Below are positions 24,049-31,328 of a stretch of DNA of 39,851 bases, piece after piece. Made by a program: the position numbers and the translations under genes. Positions within the stretch are counted from its first letter, which is position 1, and every line of letters starts with the position of its first letter. Under the pieces are notes generated by a model. It ran no database searches and was not told where the DNA came from. It saw only the letters and a program-made list of their open reading frames with translations. The DNA is from a virus: positions 1 through 39,851 of the IMG/VR virus record IMGVR_UViG_3300032092_000083; one strand, written 5' to 3'.

Positions 24049-25043
24049 GCGGCAACCCTCAAGGACACTTTTTCTTTTAATGCCACTTGAACATTTGCCA
24101 AAGTGTCATCCCACTCCCCATATTTAGTTTGCCGAAAAAGTTTTACACTGTCATACCAAGCTGATTTATCGCCGGGAACCGCCCAAGTATAATATGGCAA
24201 AACTGGAACAATAACCCATGTCTCTATTCCAAGCGCTCCCGCCAAATGCGCGATGCTTGTGCAAGAGGTTATGACAAGATCAAGGCCAGCAATAATGCTA
24301 GCAGCGTCTTCCCAAGTTTTTAGTTGGTCGCGCAAATCAGCAAAAGGCAAACCATCTATAAGATTGTCATCGCGTTGCAAGCTGTAGAGCGTCACATTTT
24401 GGATAGAATGTAAATTAATTAACGGTTCAGGAGGAAAAACGCGATGTTGTTGATGTTCAAATTCAGGACTACCTGCCCAACGTATACCAACTTTTAAGGA
24501 GGCTTGTTTTGCAAAAAGTTTCCGGGGCTGTGCCGTTAGATAAGGTGCCCCCGACAAAATATTCATTTCATAACCAAGAATGTGGGCAGCAGACATTGCT
24601 GGAACCCAATAATCATAATGCACCCGCTCAACAACTTCAGTATCAATACAAATAAAACCATGACGCGAAAAAAGTGGTTTTAATTCAGCAGAGCAAGAAA
24701 CAACAACACGAGCGCCTTTTTTAATAAAATCTTTTGCAAATCTAAAATTAATAATCTGATCACCGTAACCGCCTTCAGATCGGAATAAAAGCGTTTTACC
24801 TTTAAGCGGTTCATCACGCCATATTGGCCCTTTTATACGCGGCAATCCAAAACAATTAATAAAGCGACCTGCGTCCATAAGGCGTAGGCCTTCAGATAAA
24901 TTACCATGACGCATTTCATGCCAACCAAGGTTAAACAATACTCGCGGATCATCTTGAGGTTGCTCACGCAATATATTTTCAGACACATCTTGGTGCCCGT
25001 TAATTGAAGCATGAAGAGCTGCATCAAGAGGATGAATTTTCAT
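24045..25043 (-). CDS. TPR-containing GT9/O-GlcNAc-transferase-like glycosyltransferase
   Basis: A 332-aa protein. Residues about 30-65 look like a TPR unit (RVLFNLGWHEMRHGNLSEGL). Two glycosyltransferase B-type halves follow: LLFRSEGGYGDQIINFRFA with the G-x-G-D loop, then KVGIRWAGSPE, LYSLQRDD, AASIIAGLDLVITSCTSIAHL and ETWVIVP. These are marks of TPR-linked transferases related to the heptosyltransferase GT9 family. The gene starts in the RCC1 stop (TAATG) and is AT-rich (17 G+C in bases 24721-24780). Linked in one translation-coupled unit with RCC1 and GT25 genes, it may glycosylate a fibre or adhesin; the donor sugar and acceptor are unknown. Confidence 0.82.
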   Translation of the reverse strand: MKIHPLDAALHASINGHQDVSENILREQPQDDPRVLFNLGWHEMRHGNLSEGLRLMDAGRFINCFGLPRIKGPIWRDEPLKGKTLLFRSEGGYGDQIINFRFAKDFIKKGARVVVSCSAELKPLFSRHGFICIDTEVVERVHYDYWVPAMSAAHILGYEMNILSGAPYLTAQPRKLFAKQASLKVGIRWAGSPEFEHQQHRVFPPEPLINLHSIQNVTLYSLQRDDNLIDGLPFADLRDQLKTWEDAASIIAGLDLVITSCTSIAHLAGALGIETWVIVPVLPYYTWAVPGDKSAWYDSVKLFRQTKYGEWDDTLANVQVALKEKVSLRVAA

Positions 25044-26161
25044 TAAGAAAGACCTATACTAAAGAAAGAAGCATCAATTTGCGCCCATGTTGTTTTTGAC
25101 CCCACTTGTGTAAAAGATGATCTTTGAGTGTTATCAGCTAATCCAAGTTGGCCTTGATTATTATATCCTACGGCCCATAAAGTTCCTGTTGTTTTAATTG
25201 CAAAATTAAATTCTTCACCAGCAGCAGCAGATGCCCAGTTAGTATCAGTTCCCACTTTTACTGGCGATGATCTATTGGTTGTATCGCCTTGGCCAAGTTC
25301 ACCGTATTGGTTTCGGCCCCATGTCCACAAGGTTCCATCAGTTTTTATAGCTATGGATCCAGTAAGGCCACCAGAAACAGATTTCCAGTTCGTTAAAGCA
25401 CCCACTTGAATGGGAGATGAATAATAAGTTGTATTACCCACTCCAAGTTCGCCATAGTCGTTTGATCCCCAAGCCCATAAAGTACCATTGGTTTTTATAG
25501 CAAGAGAAAAATATCTCCCACAAGCTACATATGCCCAATCTGTTCCAGCACCAATTTGAACTGGGGATGAATAACTTGTTGTGTTATTTAACCCAAGACT
25601 TCCAAATGCGCCAAATCCCATAGCCCATATTGTGCCATTAGTTTTTAACGCTATAGTATGAAGATCGCCACACGAAACCATGGACCAATTTGTAAGACTT
25701 CCAACTTGTGTGGGAGATGACCTCTCAATAATATTGTTTTGGCCTTGCTGACCTTGGCCATTTCCTCCCCATGACCATAAAGTTCCGTCAGTTTTTACAG
25801 CCATTACTTGCAATTGCCCAATTGCAAGTTGTTTCCAATTTGTTAAAGCGCCCACTTGAACGGGAGATGATTTATTCCCTGTCGCGTTTTGGCCTAATTG
25901 CCCTGAATTATTTAACCCAAACATCCATAAAGAACGGTTATTTTTGATTATGCCCGCAGCATAATAACCGGCGGCAACTTTGGACCATGTTTTTAATGCC
26001 CCGATTTGCACGGGAGATGATTTGTTTACTACAGTATTATCACCTAAATTGCCGTTATCGTTTGGACCCCATGTATAAAGTTCATATCCTGCAACACCAG
26101 CGCTTAATCCTTGCCCAAACGCTCTAGCAGAAGCCGCGCCTCCGGTGATGATAGTAGGCAT
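25043..26161 (-). CDS. RCC1-type seven-bladed propeller protein, putative adhesin
   Basis: A 372-aa protein. After a short start (MPTIITGGAASARAFGQGL), residues 26-372 are seven RCC1 units, the last six exactly 50 residues long. The unit reads KTDGTLWxWGxNxxGQLGxxN, SSPVQVGALTNW, then VxxGxxxxxAI. The RCC1 fold is a seven-bladed beta-propeller used for protein or ligand binding. The gene lies between a fibre gene and two glycosyltransferase genes in the tail region, so a virion adhesin or fibre tip is likely. No signal peptide is seen. It is AT-rich relative to flanking virion genes and encodes many Asn, Ser, Thr and Gly residues. The fold is sure; receptor binding is inference. Confidence 0.85.
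   Translation of the reverse strand: MPTIITGGAASARAFGQGLSAGVAGYELYTWGPNDNGNLGDNTVVNKSSPVQIGALKTWSKVAAGYYAAGIIKNNRSLWMFGLNNSGQLGQNATGNKSSPVQVGALTNWKQLAIGQLQVMAVKTDGTLWSWGGNGQGQQGQNNIIERSSPTQVGSLTNWSMVSCGDLHTIALKTNGTIWAMGFGAFGSLGLNNTTSYSSPVQIGAGTDWAYVACGRYFSLAIKTNGTLWAWGSNDYGELGVGNTTYYSSPIQVGALTNWKSVSGGLTGSIAIKTDGTLWTWGRNQYGELGQGDTTNRSSPVKVGTDTNWASAAAGEEFNFAIKTTGTLWAVGYNNQGQLGLADNTQRSSFTQVGSKTTWAQIDASFFSIGLS
25046..26086 (-). repeat. Seven RCC1 blade repeats (about 150 bases each)
   Basis: In-frame direct repeats coding for propeller blades: residues 26-72, then 73-122, 123-172, 173-222, 223-272, 273-322 and 323-372. The best kept DNA is the part for SSPVQVG (minus strand), appearing about every 150 bases. 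Loops around the GxNxxG and the residues before it vary most between blades. Confidence 0.9.
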
Positions 26162-26170
26162 CCTATGGCC

Positions 26171-26977
26171 TCACTTAAATTGGGTTTGCGTGGTGAAAAC
26201 AGTGAACGCTGCGGAACCCGTTTTTACAATGGTGTATGTATAAATATCAATGCTAGATGCATTGCCCGCAGTCCAAGCGGTGCCACCCTGATACTTAGGC
26301 GTTACCGCCGAACCATCAACCTGAACGGCGCTGTTGTAATATGCCGTCGCTCCCTGGGTAACAAGGAACGCTACCGTGATACATTGGCCTGTTGACATTG
26401 CCGTGTTCAACGATGTGCCAGACGAAGCTCTAAAATTCACCGTCCAGTTGGCCGAGGCATTACTGGTGTAATACAAAACGCTTTGCGTGGTTACATCATA
26501 CGCAATCGTGCCGGTGGCAGCGGTTGCGCTTACCGTGGCAACCTCAGCGGCATTCGTGAGCACTGAAGCCAGCGCCGCAGTCGTCCCTGCCAGCGTCAGC
26601 GTTGTTCCGTTTGTGGTGATGCCACTGGTTTCGCCGACTACCGCCGCATTGTCATACAGCAAACGCGATGACGTACCGCTGGCGATGGATGTAGTGCCAA
26701 TTGTAAGACCGGAAGCAGGGGTCGAGAACGTCAACGTGCCCGATCCGTTGGTTGTGACCACCTGACCATTCGTGCCGTCTGCGGTGGGGTATTTCAGCCC
26801 CGCCGGGTTGTTCATGAGGCGAACGACTGTGCCTGAGGCGTTCTCAGCGAACAGCGCCATGTCAGCGTTGTTGATGTTGATCGCAAGTTCGCCGGGGGCG
26901 AGGTTTGCAGTCAACGGCACCGCTGCGGCGGTCGTCGTGCGGTATAATTGGATTGGGGTGTAGCCGGTTTGTGCCAT
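26171..26977 (-). CDS. Tail fibre protein (268 aa)
   Basis: The N-terminus (GYTPIQLYRTTTAAAVPL, then LAPGELAININNADMALF) is a very common phage fibre start, giving the virion-attachment part. The middle is low-charge, strand-rich repeat sequence (TLTFSTPASGLTIGTTSIAS), and the C-terminus (CITVAFLVTQGATAYYNSAV to SIDIYTYTIVKTGSAAF) is a compact beta domain that may bind the receptor. It belongs to a set with the 610-aa fibre upstream and the RCC1 protein downstream. There is no enzymatic (depolymerase) motif. The next gene starts 9 bases after the stop. Confidence 0.75.
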   Translation of the reverse strand: MAQTGYTPIQLYRTTTAAAVPLTANLAPGELAININNADMALFAENASGTVVRLMNNPAGLKYPTADGTNGQVVTTNGSGTLTFSTPASGLTIGTTSIASGTSSRLLYDNAAVVGETSGITTNGTTLTLAGTTAALASVLTNAAEVATVSATAATGTIAYDVTTQSVLYYTSNASANWTVNFRASSGTSLNTAMSTGQCITVAFLVTQGATAYYNSAVQVDGSAVTPKYQGGTAWTAGNASSIDIYTYTIVKTGSAAFTVFTTQTQFK

Positions 26978-26981
26978 CAGA

Positions 26982-27326
26982 TCACCTCAGATTTTCAATC
27001 TTATACAGCGTTTTCATATACACCGCTGTCATTTCATCAAGGATATTTTCAAGGGCTGGAACGCCCCGGGCAATTTCCTTGCGGTTGGAATTTAGCCATA
27101 GCAGGTCTTTGCGAAGAAACTTAGCAATATCCTTGACCTGCTCGGGGGCCTGTTCAAGCTGCCCAAAAGTGCCTTGGTATGCCTCAACATAGCGGTCGAG
27201 CACGCCGATGATGTCTTCGTAGAACTCACCGAGAGCTTCGTGCTGGGAAAAACTGTTGGTCGTCCAATGGTTGGCATGTGCGGTATTCCGCGCCTCAAAG
27301 GACTTTGTGATCAGGTCTTTGATCAT
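26982..27326 (-). CDS. DUF5856-like helical protein
   Basis: A 114-aa, all-helical protein (FEARNTAHANHWTTNSFSQ, HEALGEFYEDIIGVLDRYVE, AYQGTFGQLEQAP). The spacing of His, Glu and Tyr residues in H-A-N-H-W and Q-H-E-A-L-G-E-F resembles the DUF5856 family of phage proteins with a Dps/ferritin-like helical bundle; whether it binds metal is not known. It is encoded between two fibre genes, starting in the TGATG that ends the 610-aa fibre, which makes translational coupling likely. It may be a minor virion part or a fibre-assembly helper. Confidence 0.68.
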   Translation of the reverse strand: MIKDLITKSFEARNTAHANHWTTNSFSQHEALGEFYEDIIGVLDRYVEAYQGTFGQLEQAPEQVKDIAKFLRKDLLWLNSNRKEIARGVPALENILDEMTAVYMKTLYKIENLR

Positions 27327-29158
27327 CAGAACGTCCCTCCATCAAGACCGGCGAAAACTGGCACGCCCGCACCCGCAGATACCAGAACTTGTCCGGCAGT
27401 GCCATTGGCAATGAATGCCGTAGTTCCCGCCCCGCTTTGATATGGAATCTGACTGGCCGTTCCGCCCGCAAGATTGGTCGCAGTTCCCACCGCCAAAGAC
27501 GATTGTGCGGACCAAGTGGGAGAACCTGTTCCGCCCGAGAGCAAAACCTGAGCAGAAGTGCCTGCCGCGCTGAAGGCGTATGCTGAGCCGTCACCGTAAG
27601 CTACGGCACCAGCAGTTGGCGCGGCAGTGGCGTTCGTGCCGCCGTTTGCAACAGGCAGCGTGCCGCTCACATGCGTGGTGAGACCAATCTTGCCGTACAA
27701 CGGTGCAACGCCCACGCCACCTGAAATCAGAGCATTACCGGTGGCGACATCTGCCAGCTTTGAAAGCGTGGTCGAAGCGCTGGCATAAACAATGTCGCCA
27801 ATTGCGTACGAGGCGATGCCCGTGCCGCCGTAATCTGCCCCTATGGTTGTCGCGTTCCAAGTCCCGGCGGTCAGGGTACCGACGCCCGTGATGCCCGTGT
27901 AGGAGCCGCTCAGGCGCGCCGAGTTGAGCGTGCCGGATGTAATCTGGGTGGCAGCAATCGCAATTGAGGTGTCAGCCGCTAGGGTCAACTGGCCCTGAGC
28001 GTTCACCGTGAACGTGGGAACCGCTGAAGCCGATCCATAGCTGGCCGCCGTCACCGCCGTGTTGGTGATGCTGAAGACGGTTCCGGCAAGGGTCAGGCCG
28101 GTGCCTGCCGAATAACTGGCACCAACCGAATCAGCATAGGTCTTGTTGACGATGTCGGTGCCGTTGGTCGGAGCAGTCGTGATGCTGCCGGTCGTCAGCG
28201 TCACCGCGTTGATCGTTGTGTTCGTTGCAGAGGTGACCTGACCCTTAGCGTTCACAGCAATGACCGGCACGACCGCTTGCGAACCGTATGTACCAGCGGA
28301 CGCGCCAGAGTTGGGTAGGTCTGCGGTAACCAGCGCCCGGAAGCCTGCGGGGCCAGCTGCGCCAGCCGCAGGGCCAGCATAGACCACGTTGGCGGCCTGA
28401 TCGGAAACAATCAGCGCCGAGCCCCAAGTCGGGGCTCCGGTTCCGCCAGAAACGAGCACCTGACCAGCAATGCCGACCGGTCCAACATACAGGCCATCGG
28501 CACCGGACCAGATGATAGCACCAGCCGCTGCCACGATGCTTCGGGCGGTGCCGCCGTTGCCCAGACCAAGGATGCCGTCAACCTCGTCATCGACGCCAAG
28601 ATTGACCGCCGGATGTTTGTGATCCGCCCGAGTGATGTTGTTGGACGAGCCTGCGGAGCCTGCCTGGAACCCGGCCAGCGGCGTGGCACTGCTCAGATTG
28701 GCGGTGATCGTCAGGTTGCTTGTAAGGGCACCACCGCCGCTTAGACCGGCCCCTGTGTTAACCTGTCGGCTGTCAGGCACATATCCGCTGATCGCAAGCG
28801 GCACCGTCGTAGCCGCCATCACGCGGCCCGTGGCATCCACCGTGAAGACTGGAATGTCGGTGACGGTGCCGTAGGAACCCGGCGTGACGCCAGAACTGGC
28901 AAGCTCGGTGGAACCCACGCCGCCCGGGGCGATGCTCAGCGTAACGTTTGAGGTAAGCTGGCCGCCGCCGGTCATACCGGTGCCTGCGATCACCTGACGC
29001 GAGGTGGGCACACCGGCAACAGAGAGCAGATCACCGACGCGAATCTGATAGTTGTTGCCCTGGTAGACAATCATCATCAGCGAGTTTTCGTCAGCCACCG
29101 GGGCGACAGGTAACTGCGTGATCCGCGTCGGAATGAGATTGCTAGGTACGTCGGTCAT
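27326..29158 (-). CDS. Long tail fibre protein (610 aa)
   Basis: A fibre of repeating strand-rich sequence with little charge: GTGMTGGGQLTSNVTLSIAP and GAGLSGGGALTSNLTITANL, AQVLLSGGTGSPTWSAQS and GQVLVSGGTGAPTWGSAL are internal copies. The N-terminus (TRITQLPVAPVADENSLMMI) is a typical attachment part, with VYQGNNYQIRVGDLLS after it. The C-terminus ends GLDGGTF, almost the same as the end of the 400-aa fibre-like protein. No lyase or peptidase motif is seen. It probably forms a long trimeric fibre. The gene begins directly after the stop of the CGRC-motif protein (TAAATG). Confidence 0.78.
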   Translation of the reverse strand: MTDVPSNLIPTRITQLPVAPVADENSLMMIVYQGNNYQIRVGDLLSVAGVPTSRQVIAGTGMTGGGQLTSNVTLSIAPGGVGSTELASSGVTPGSYGTVTDIPVFTVDATGRVMAATTVPLAISGYVPDSRQVNTGAGLSGGGALTSNLTITANLSSATPLAGFQAGSAGSSNNITRADHKHPAVNLGVDDEVDGILGLGNGGTARSIVAAAGAIIWSGADGLYVGPVGIAGQVLVSGGTGAPTWGSALIVSDQAANVVYAGPAAGAAGPAGFRALVTADLPNSGASAGTYGSQAVVPVIAVNAKGQVTSATNTTINAVTLTTGSITTAPTNGTDIVNKTYADSVGASYSAGTGLTLAGTVFSITNTAVTAASYGSASAVPTFTVNAQGQLTLAADTSIAIAATQITSGTLNSARLSGSYTGITGVGTLTAGTWNATTIGADYGGTGIASYAIGDIVYASASTTLSKLADVATGNALISGGVGVAPLYGKIGLTTHVSGTLPVANGGTNATAAPTAGAVAYGDGSAYAFSAAGTSAQVLLSGGTGSPTWSAQSSLAVGTATNLAGGTASQIPYQSGAGTTAFIANGTAGQVLVSAGAGVPVFAGLDGGTF

Positions 29159-29467
29159 TTAGAACTCCAGATACCCGTCGCCATCTTCAGTGATGAAGAA
29201 CTCGTCGCCCTGCTCCTGAATAACACCAGCCGGGCGCGTATTGATAGGCGTATCAGGTCGATTGAACGGCAGCACAATCTGATCCGGTGCCCGGGGGGCG
29301 AGGCGATACGGGTCGTATTGGTCACGATCCAGATCGCACACCATGAGGCCGGGGAAATTCGGATCGGGCGAAAGCTCGGCAAGGAACATCTTACGCGAGC
29401 AGCGCCCGCAGATGCCGATGCCGTAGGTGGATTGGCCCGTTGGATCGAGAAACTTGCCACCACTCAT
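29159..29467 (-). CDS. Small CGRC-motif virion-region protein (102 aa)
   Basis: A 102-aa protein with a GICGRCSRKMF motif and a later Cys (GLMVCDLDRDQYDPYR), which could form a small zinc knuckle but gives only three cysteines. The rest is polar with an acidic end (DEFFITEDGDGYLEF). The start overlaps the gp4-like stop by ATGA. Similar short Cys proteins lie between adaptor and fibre genes in other phages I know of, without a fixed role. Gene call is good on packing; function unknown. Confidence 0.7.
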   Translation of the reverse strand: MSGGKFLDPTGQSTYGIGICGRCSRKMFLAELSPDPNFPGLMVCDLDRDQYDPYRLAPRAPDQIVLPFNRPDTPINTRPAGVIQEQGDEFFITEDGDGYLEF

Positions 29468-30444
29468 GCGGTGTAGGCCCGAATGCCCGGGTTGATCTGG
29501 GTGGGCGAGCCGTCGTTATCCCCATCCCAGGCACGCTGCATCGACATGTTGGCGCGTGCTTCGAGCACCGGGATCAGGTTCAGATCGACAGCAGGCGTCT
29601 CAGCCGCCATGCGGGCAGCGAGGCCATTCGTGATCGCCTCCAGCCATCGGTCAGGCACCTCGACCTCCTGCTGAAGGTTCTCGGTGTCCATGATCTGGCG
29701 ATGCCGCCACAGCACAAGCTGGGCCTGTTCAGCCGCAGAGAATGGCGCGGGCCACAGGTACACCACAGGCTCGGGCAGGTCGCGCAGGAAATAGTAGCTG
29801 CTCGGTCGGCCTGGGAACACCTTGTTGGACTGGTTCACATAGCTGTCGCGGTTCAACTGCCCGAGCGGGATTTCCTGCGGCAGGTTGCCCAGGGTGATCG
29901 CGGTGTAGTTGATCGTGCTGGCCGAGGTGATGCGGAAATATTGATATGGCAGGCCGACGCTGATGTCGGTCCATGTGATGTCACCGGCAACCGCCGCTGT
30001 CGTCTGCGTGCCGACCGTCACCCAGGTTGTGCCGTTATTGCTAACCTGAAAGGTGAGGTTAACGCCCGCACCGCTCCACTCGACGCCCACCGTGTTGACC
30101 ACGGTCGCGCTGGTGAAGTTCACCGTGTAGCTGGTCGAGGTGCTCACCGTGGTACCGCTGAGAAGCTGAAGCGTGCGATAGTTGAGGTTCAGCACCTCAA
30201 CCGTGCCGACGGGCAGCGTCACCAGGGGTTGGTTTTCGTACATTGGCAGAATGAGCTTCTCGATGCACCAGCTTGGCGTTTTGATGTTCGCCAGTTCGGA
30301 GAGCATGAGATAGAGTGAATCGAGAGCATATGACTGCATCTCAGACGTGATAGCCTGGGCAGGCAGACGGCACCGCCGGAAGGCGTGATCAACCACCTTC
30401 AGCGCATTAAACGTGGTGCCGCCGATATTACCTGAATAGGCCAT
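29464..30444 (-). CDS. gp4-like head-tail adaptor with inserted beta domain
   Basis: A 326-aa protein (start ATG 30444, preceded by GGAG; an upstream TTG frame start would contain that ribosome site and is rejected). The adaptor parts are at the two ends: helices ALKVVDHAFRRCRLPAQ and SYALDSLYLMLSELAN; then IPLGQLNRDSYVNQSNKVFPG, RPSSYYFLRDL and VVYLWPAPF, the pattern of P22 gp4 / T7 gp11-like ring proteins. Between NLNYRTLQL and LPQEIPLG sits an added module of about 90 residues (VEWSGAGVNLTFQVSNNGTT to YFRITSASTINYT) that resembles a discoidin-like beta-sandwich. It would attach the tail to the portal, with the module facing out. Confidence 0.75.
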   Translation of the reverse strand: MAYSGNIGGTTFNALKVVDHAFRRCRLPAQAITSEMQSYALDSLYLMLSELANIKTPSWCIEKLILPMYENQPLVTLPVGTVEVLNLNYRTLQLLSGTTVSTSTSYTVNFTSATVVNTVGVEWSGAGVNLTFQVSNNGTTWVTVGTQTTAAVAGDITWTDISVGLPYQYFRITSASTINYTAITLGNLPQEIPLGQLNRDSYVNQSNKVFPGRPSSYYFLRDLPEPVVYLWPAPFSAAEQAQLVLWRHRQIMDTENLQQEVEVPDRWLEAITNGLAARMAAETPAVDLNLIPVLEARANMSMQRAWDGDNDGSPTQINPGIRAYTA

Positions 30445-30481
30445 GCTTTCTCCGCTCAAAGGCGACGGTCGCTGGTGCAGC

Positions 30482-30521
30482 AGGCCCCGTGGTATTTAGC
30501 AAAAAATACGTCACGGGGCCT
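30482..30521 (-). terminator. Strong hairpin between MAKGG gene and gp4-like adaptor
   Basis: Arms AGGCCCCGTG (30482-30491) and CACGGGGCCT (30512-30521) pair perfectly; an inner six-pair stem GTATTT/AAATAC follows after a two-base bulge, with a six-base loop. It lies 11 bases after the MAKGG gene stop on the transcribed strand. No T-run follows, so it is either a terminator without a tail, an RNA-stabilising 3' end, or a processing site that sets different levels for the genes on each side. Confidence 0.5.
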
Positions 30522-30532
30522 CAGAAGACAAG

Positions 30533-31066
30533 CTACTTCTTCTTCATGCCGCCCTTAGCCATGCCACCATGCTTCATGTCACCCTTGGCCATACCGCCGT
30601 GCATCATGTTGCCTTTGGCCATGTCACCTTTCTTCATACCACCCTTGGCCATGCCACAGTCGCTCATGCCGCCCTTGGCCATTCCGCCTTTCGCCATGGT
30701 ACGCATAGGCATGGCGGGGGTTTGAGCCATTGCGGCTTGGCGGTTTGCCAGAACCTGGGCGGTGGCCGCTTGAGCGGGAGTCATCGCCATGCCGCCCATA
30801 GCCATGTTCACCGAACCCTTGGCATGCGGCATGGGTGCGCTCTTGCCGTCAGCCAGGAGGGTCTTAGCGGTGTTCTCCTTCTTGCTATAGAGCATGTCAC
30901 TCTTCGGGGCGGGCGAAGCGGCGGCCTTGGTTGACTTCATGCCACCCATGGCCGCACCACCCTTAGCCATGGCATGACCGCCATGTGCATAGCCCTTCGC
31001 TGCCGTTTTACCGGCAGATGAGGACGGAAACGTGAACTCGGAAACATATTTCAGCGTCTTACCCAT
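30533..31066 (-). CDS. MAKGG pentapeptide-repeat protein
   Basis: A 177-aa, strongly basic, methionine- and glycine-rich protein. The start (GKTLKYVSEFTFPSSSAGK, then KGYAHGGHAMAKGG) is of a type frequent in aquatic podoviruses. The last 54 residues are ten five-residue units related to M-A-K-G-G and a final MKKK. The positive charge suggests contact with DNA or capsid inside the virion; no enzyme motif is present. I use ATG 31066 with AAGGG upstream rather than GTG 31075. It overlaps the preceding small membrane-protein gene by 8 bases and is followed by a strong hairpin. Confidence 0.75.
   Translation of the reverse strand: MGKTLKYVSEFTFPSSSAGKTAAKGYAHGGHAMAKGGAAMGGMKSTKAAASPAPKSDMLYSKKENTAKTLLADGKSAPMPHAKGSVNMAMGGMAMTPAQAATAQVLANRQAAMAQTPAMPMRTMAKGGMAKGGMSDCGMAKGGMKKGDMAKGNMMHGGMAKGDMKHGGMAKGGMKKK
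30548..30697 (-). repeat. Ten 15-base coding repeats (MAKGG unit)
   Basis: Ten in-frame five-codon units: MAKGG, MAKGG, MSDCG, MAKGG, MKKGD, MAKGN, MMHGG, MAKGD, MKHGG and MAKGG. Every unit starts with Met and has Gly at position 4 or 5. The DNA copies (GCCATGCCACCxT-like on the plus strand) are close enough to allow slippage or recombination. Confidence 0.93.
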
Positions 31067-31316
31067 TTGGGGCACCCTTCACACGGTTGTTCTCGATCAA
31101 TCTGTCGAGCTTTGCGTCCAAAACTTCAAGGCGGTTCATCACGCGGTTGATGTCAACGTGAACTTCCGTCTTCGTCACATAATCCTTGGCGATTTCCTCG
31201 CGCGTCTTGTTCAGAAGGATGGATATGCGGCTCAGTTCAGCCGCCTTATCCTTCAGAACCCAACTTACGATGCCCACAACCAAAGAAAGCCCAGTGTTCC
31301 ACAGCGTCAGGTCCAT
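31059..31316 (-). CDS. Small membrane-anchored coiled-coil protein
   Basis: An 85-aa protein with a short hydrophobic N-terminal segment (residues 4-20, TLWNTGLSLVVGIVSWVL) and a charged helical remainder (AAELSRISILLNKTREEIAK, VMNRLEVLDAKLDRLIENN) with heptad spacing. This layout is seen in XhlA-like and other small phage membrane proteins. It could be a holin-type or accessory lysis protein, but it lies far from the lysozyme among virion genes, so a virion or membrane-tether role is equally possible. Translation is likely coupled with the MAKGG gene, which it overlaps. Confidence 0.7.
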   Translation of the reverse strand: MDLTLWNTGLSLVVGIVSWVLKDKAAELSRISILLNKTREEIAKDYVTKTEVHVDINRVMNRLEVLDAKLDRLIENNRVKGAPNG

Positions 31317-31328
31317 CGCGTCACCTCG

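Noticed and set aside
25043-27326. Possible diversity-generating retroelement acting on the fibre or RCC1 genes
   Set aside because: No reverse transcriptase and no template/variable repeat pair is seen in the window.
29440-30318. 292-aa plus-strand frame (and a similar 291-aa one at 37604-38479)
   Set aside because: They are His/Arg/Val-rich shadows of the gp4-like adaptor and portal genes.
31059-31316. Naming the 85-aa membrane protein a holin
   Set aside because: It has one short hydrophobic segment and is 8 kb from the lysozyme; a holin label would rest on size alone.
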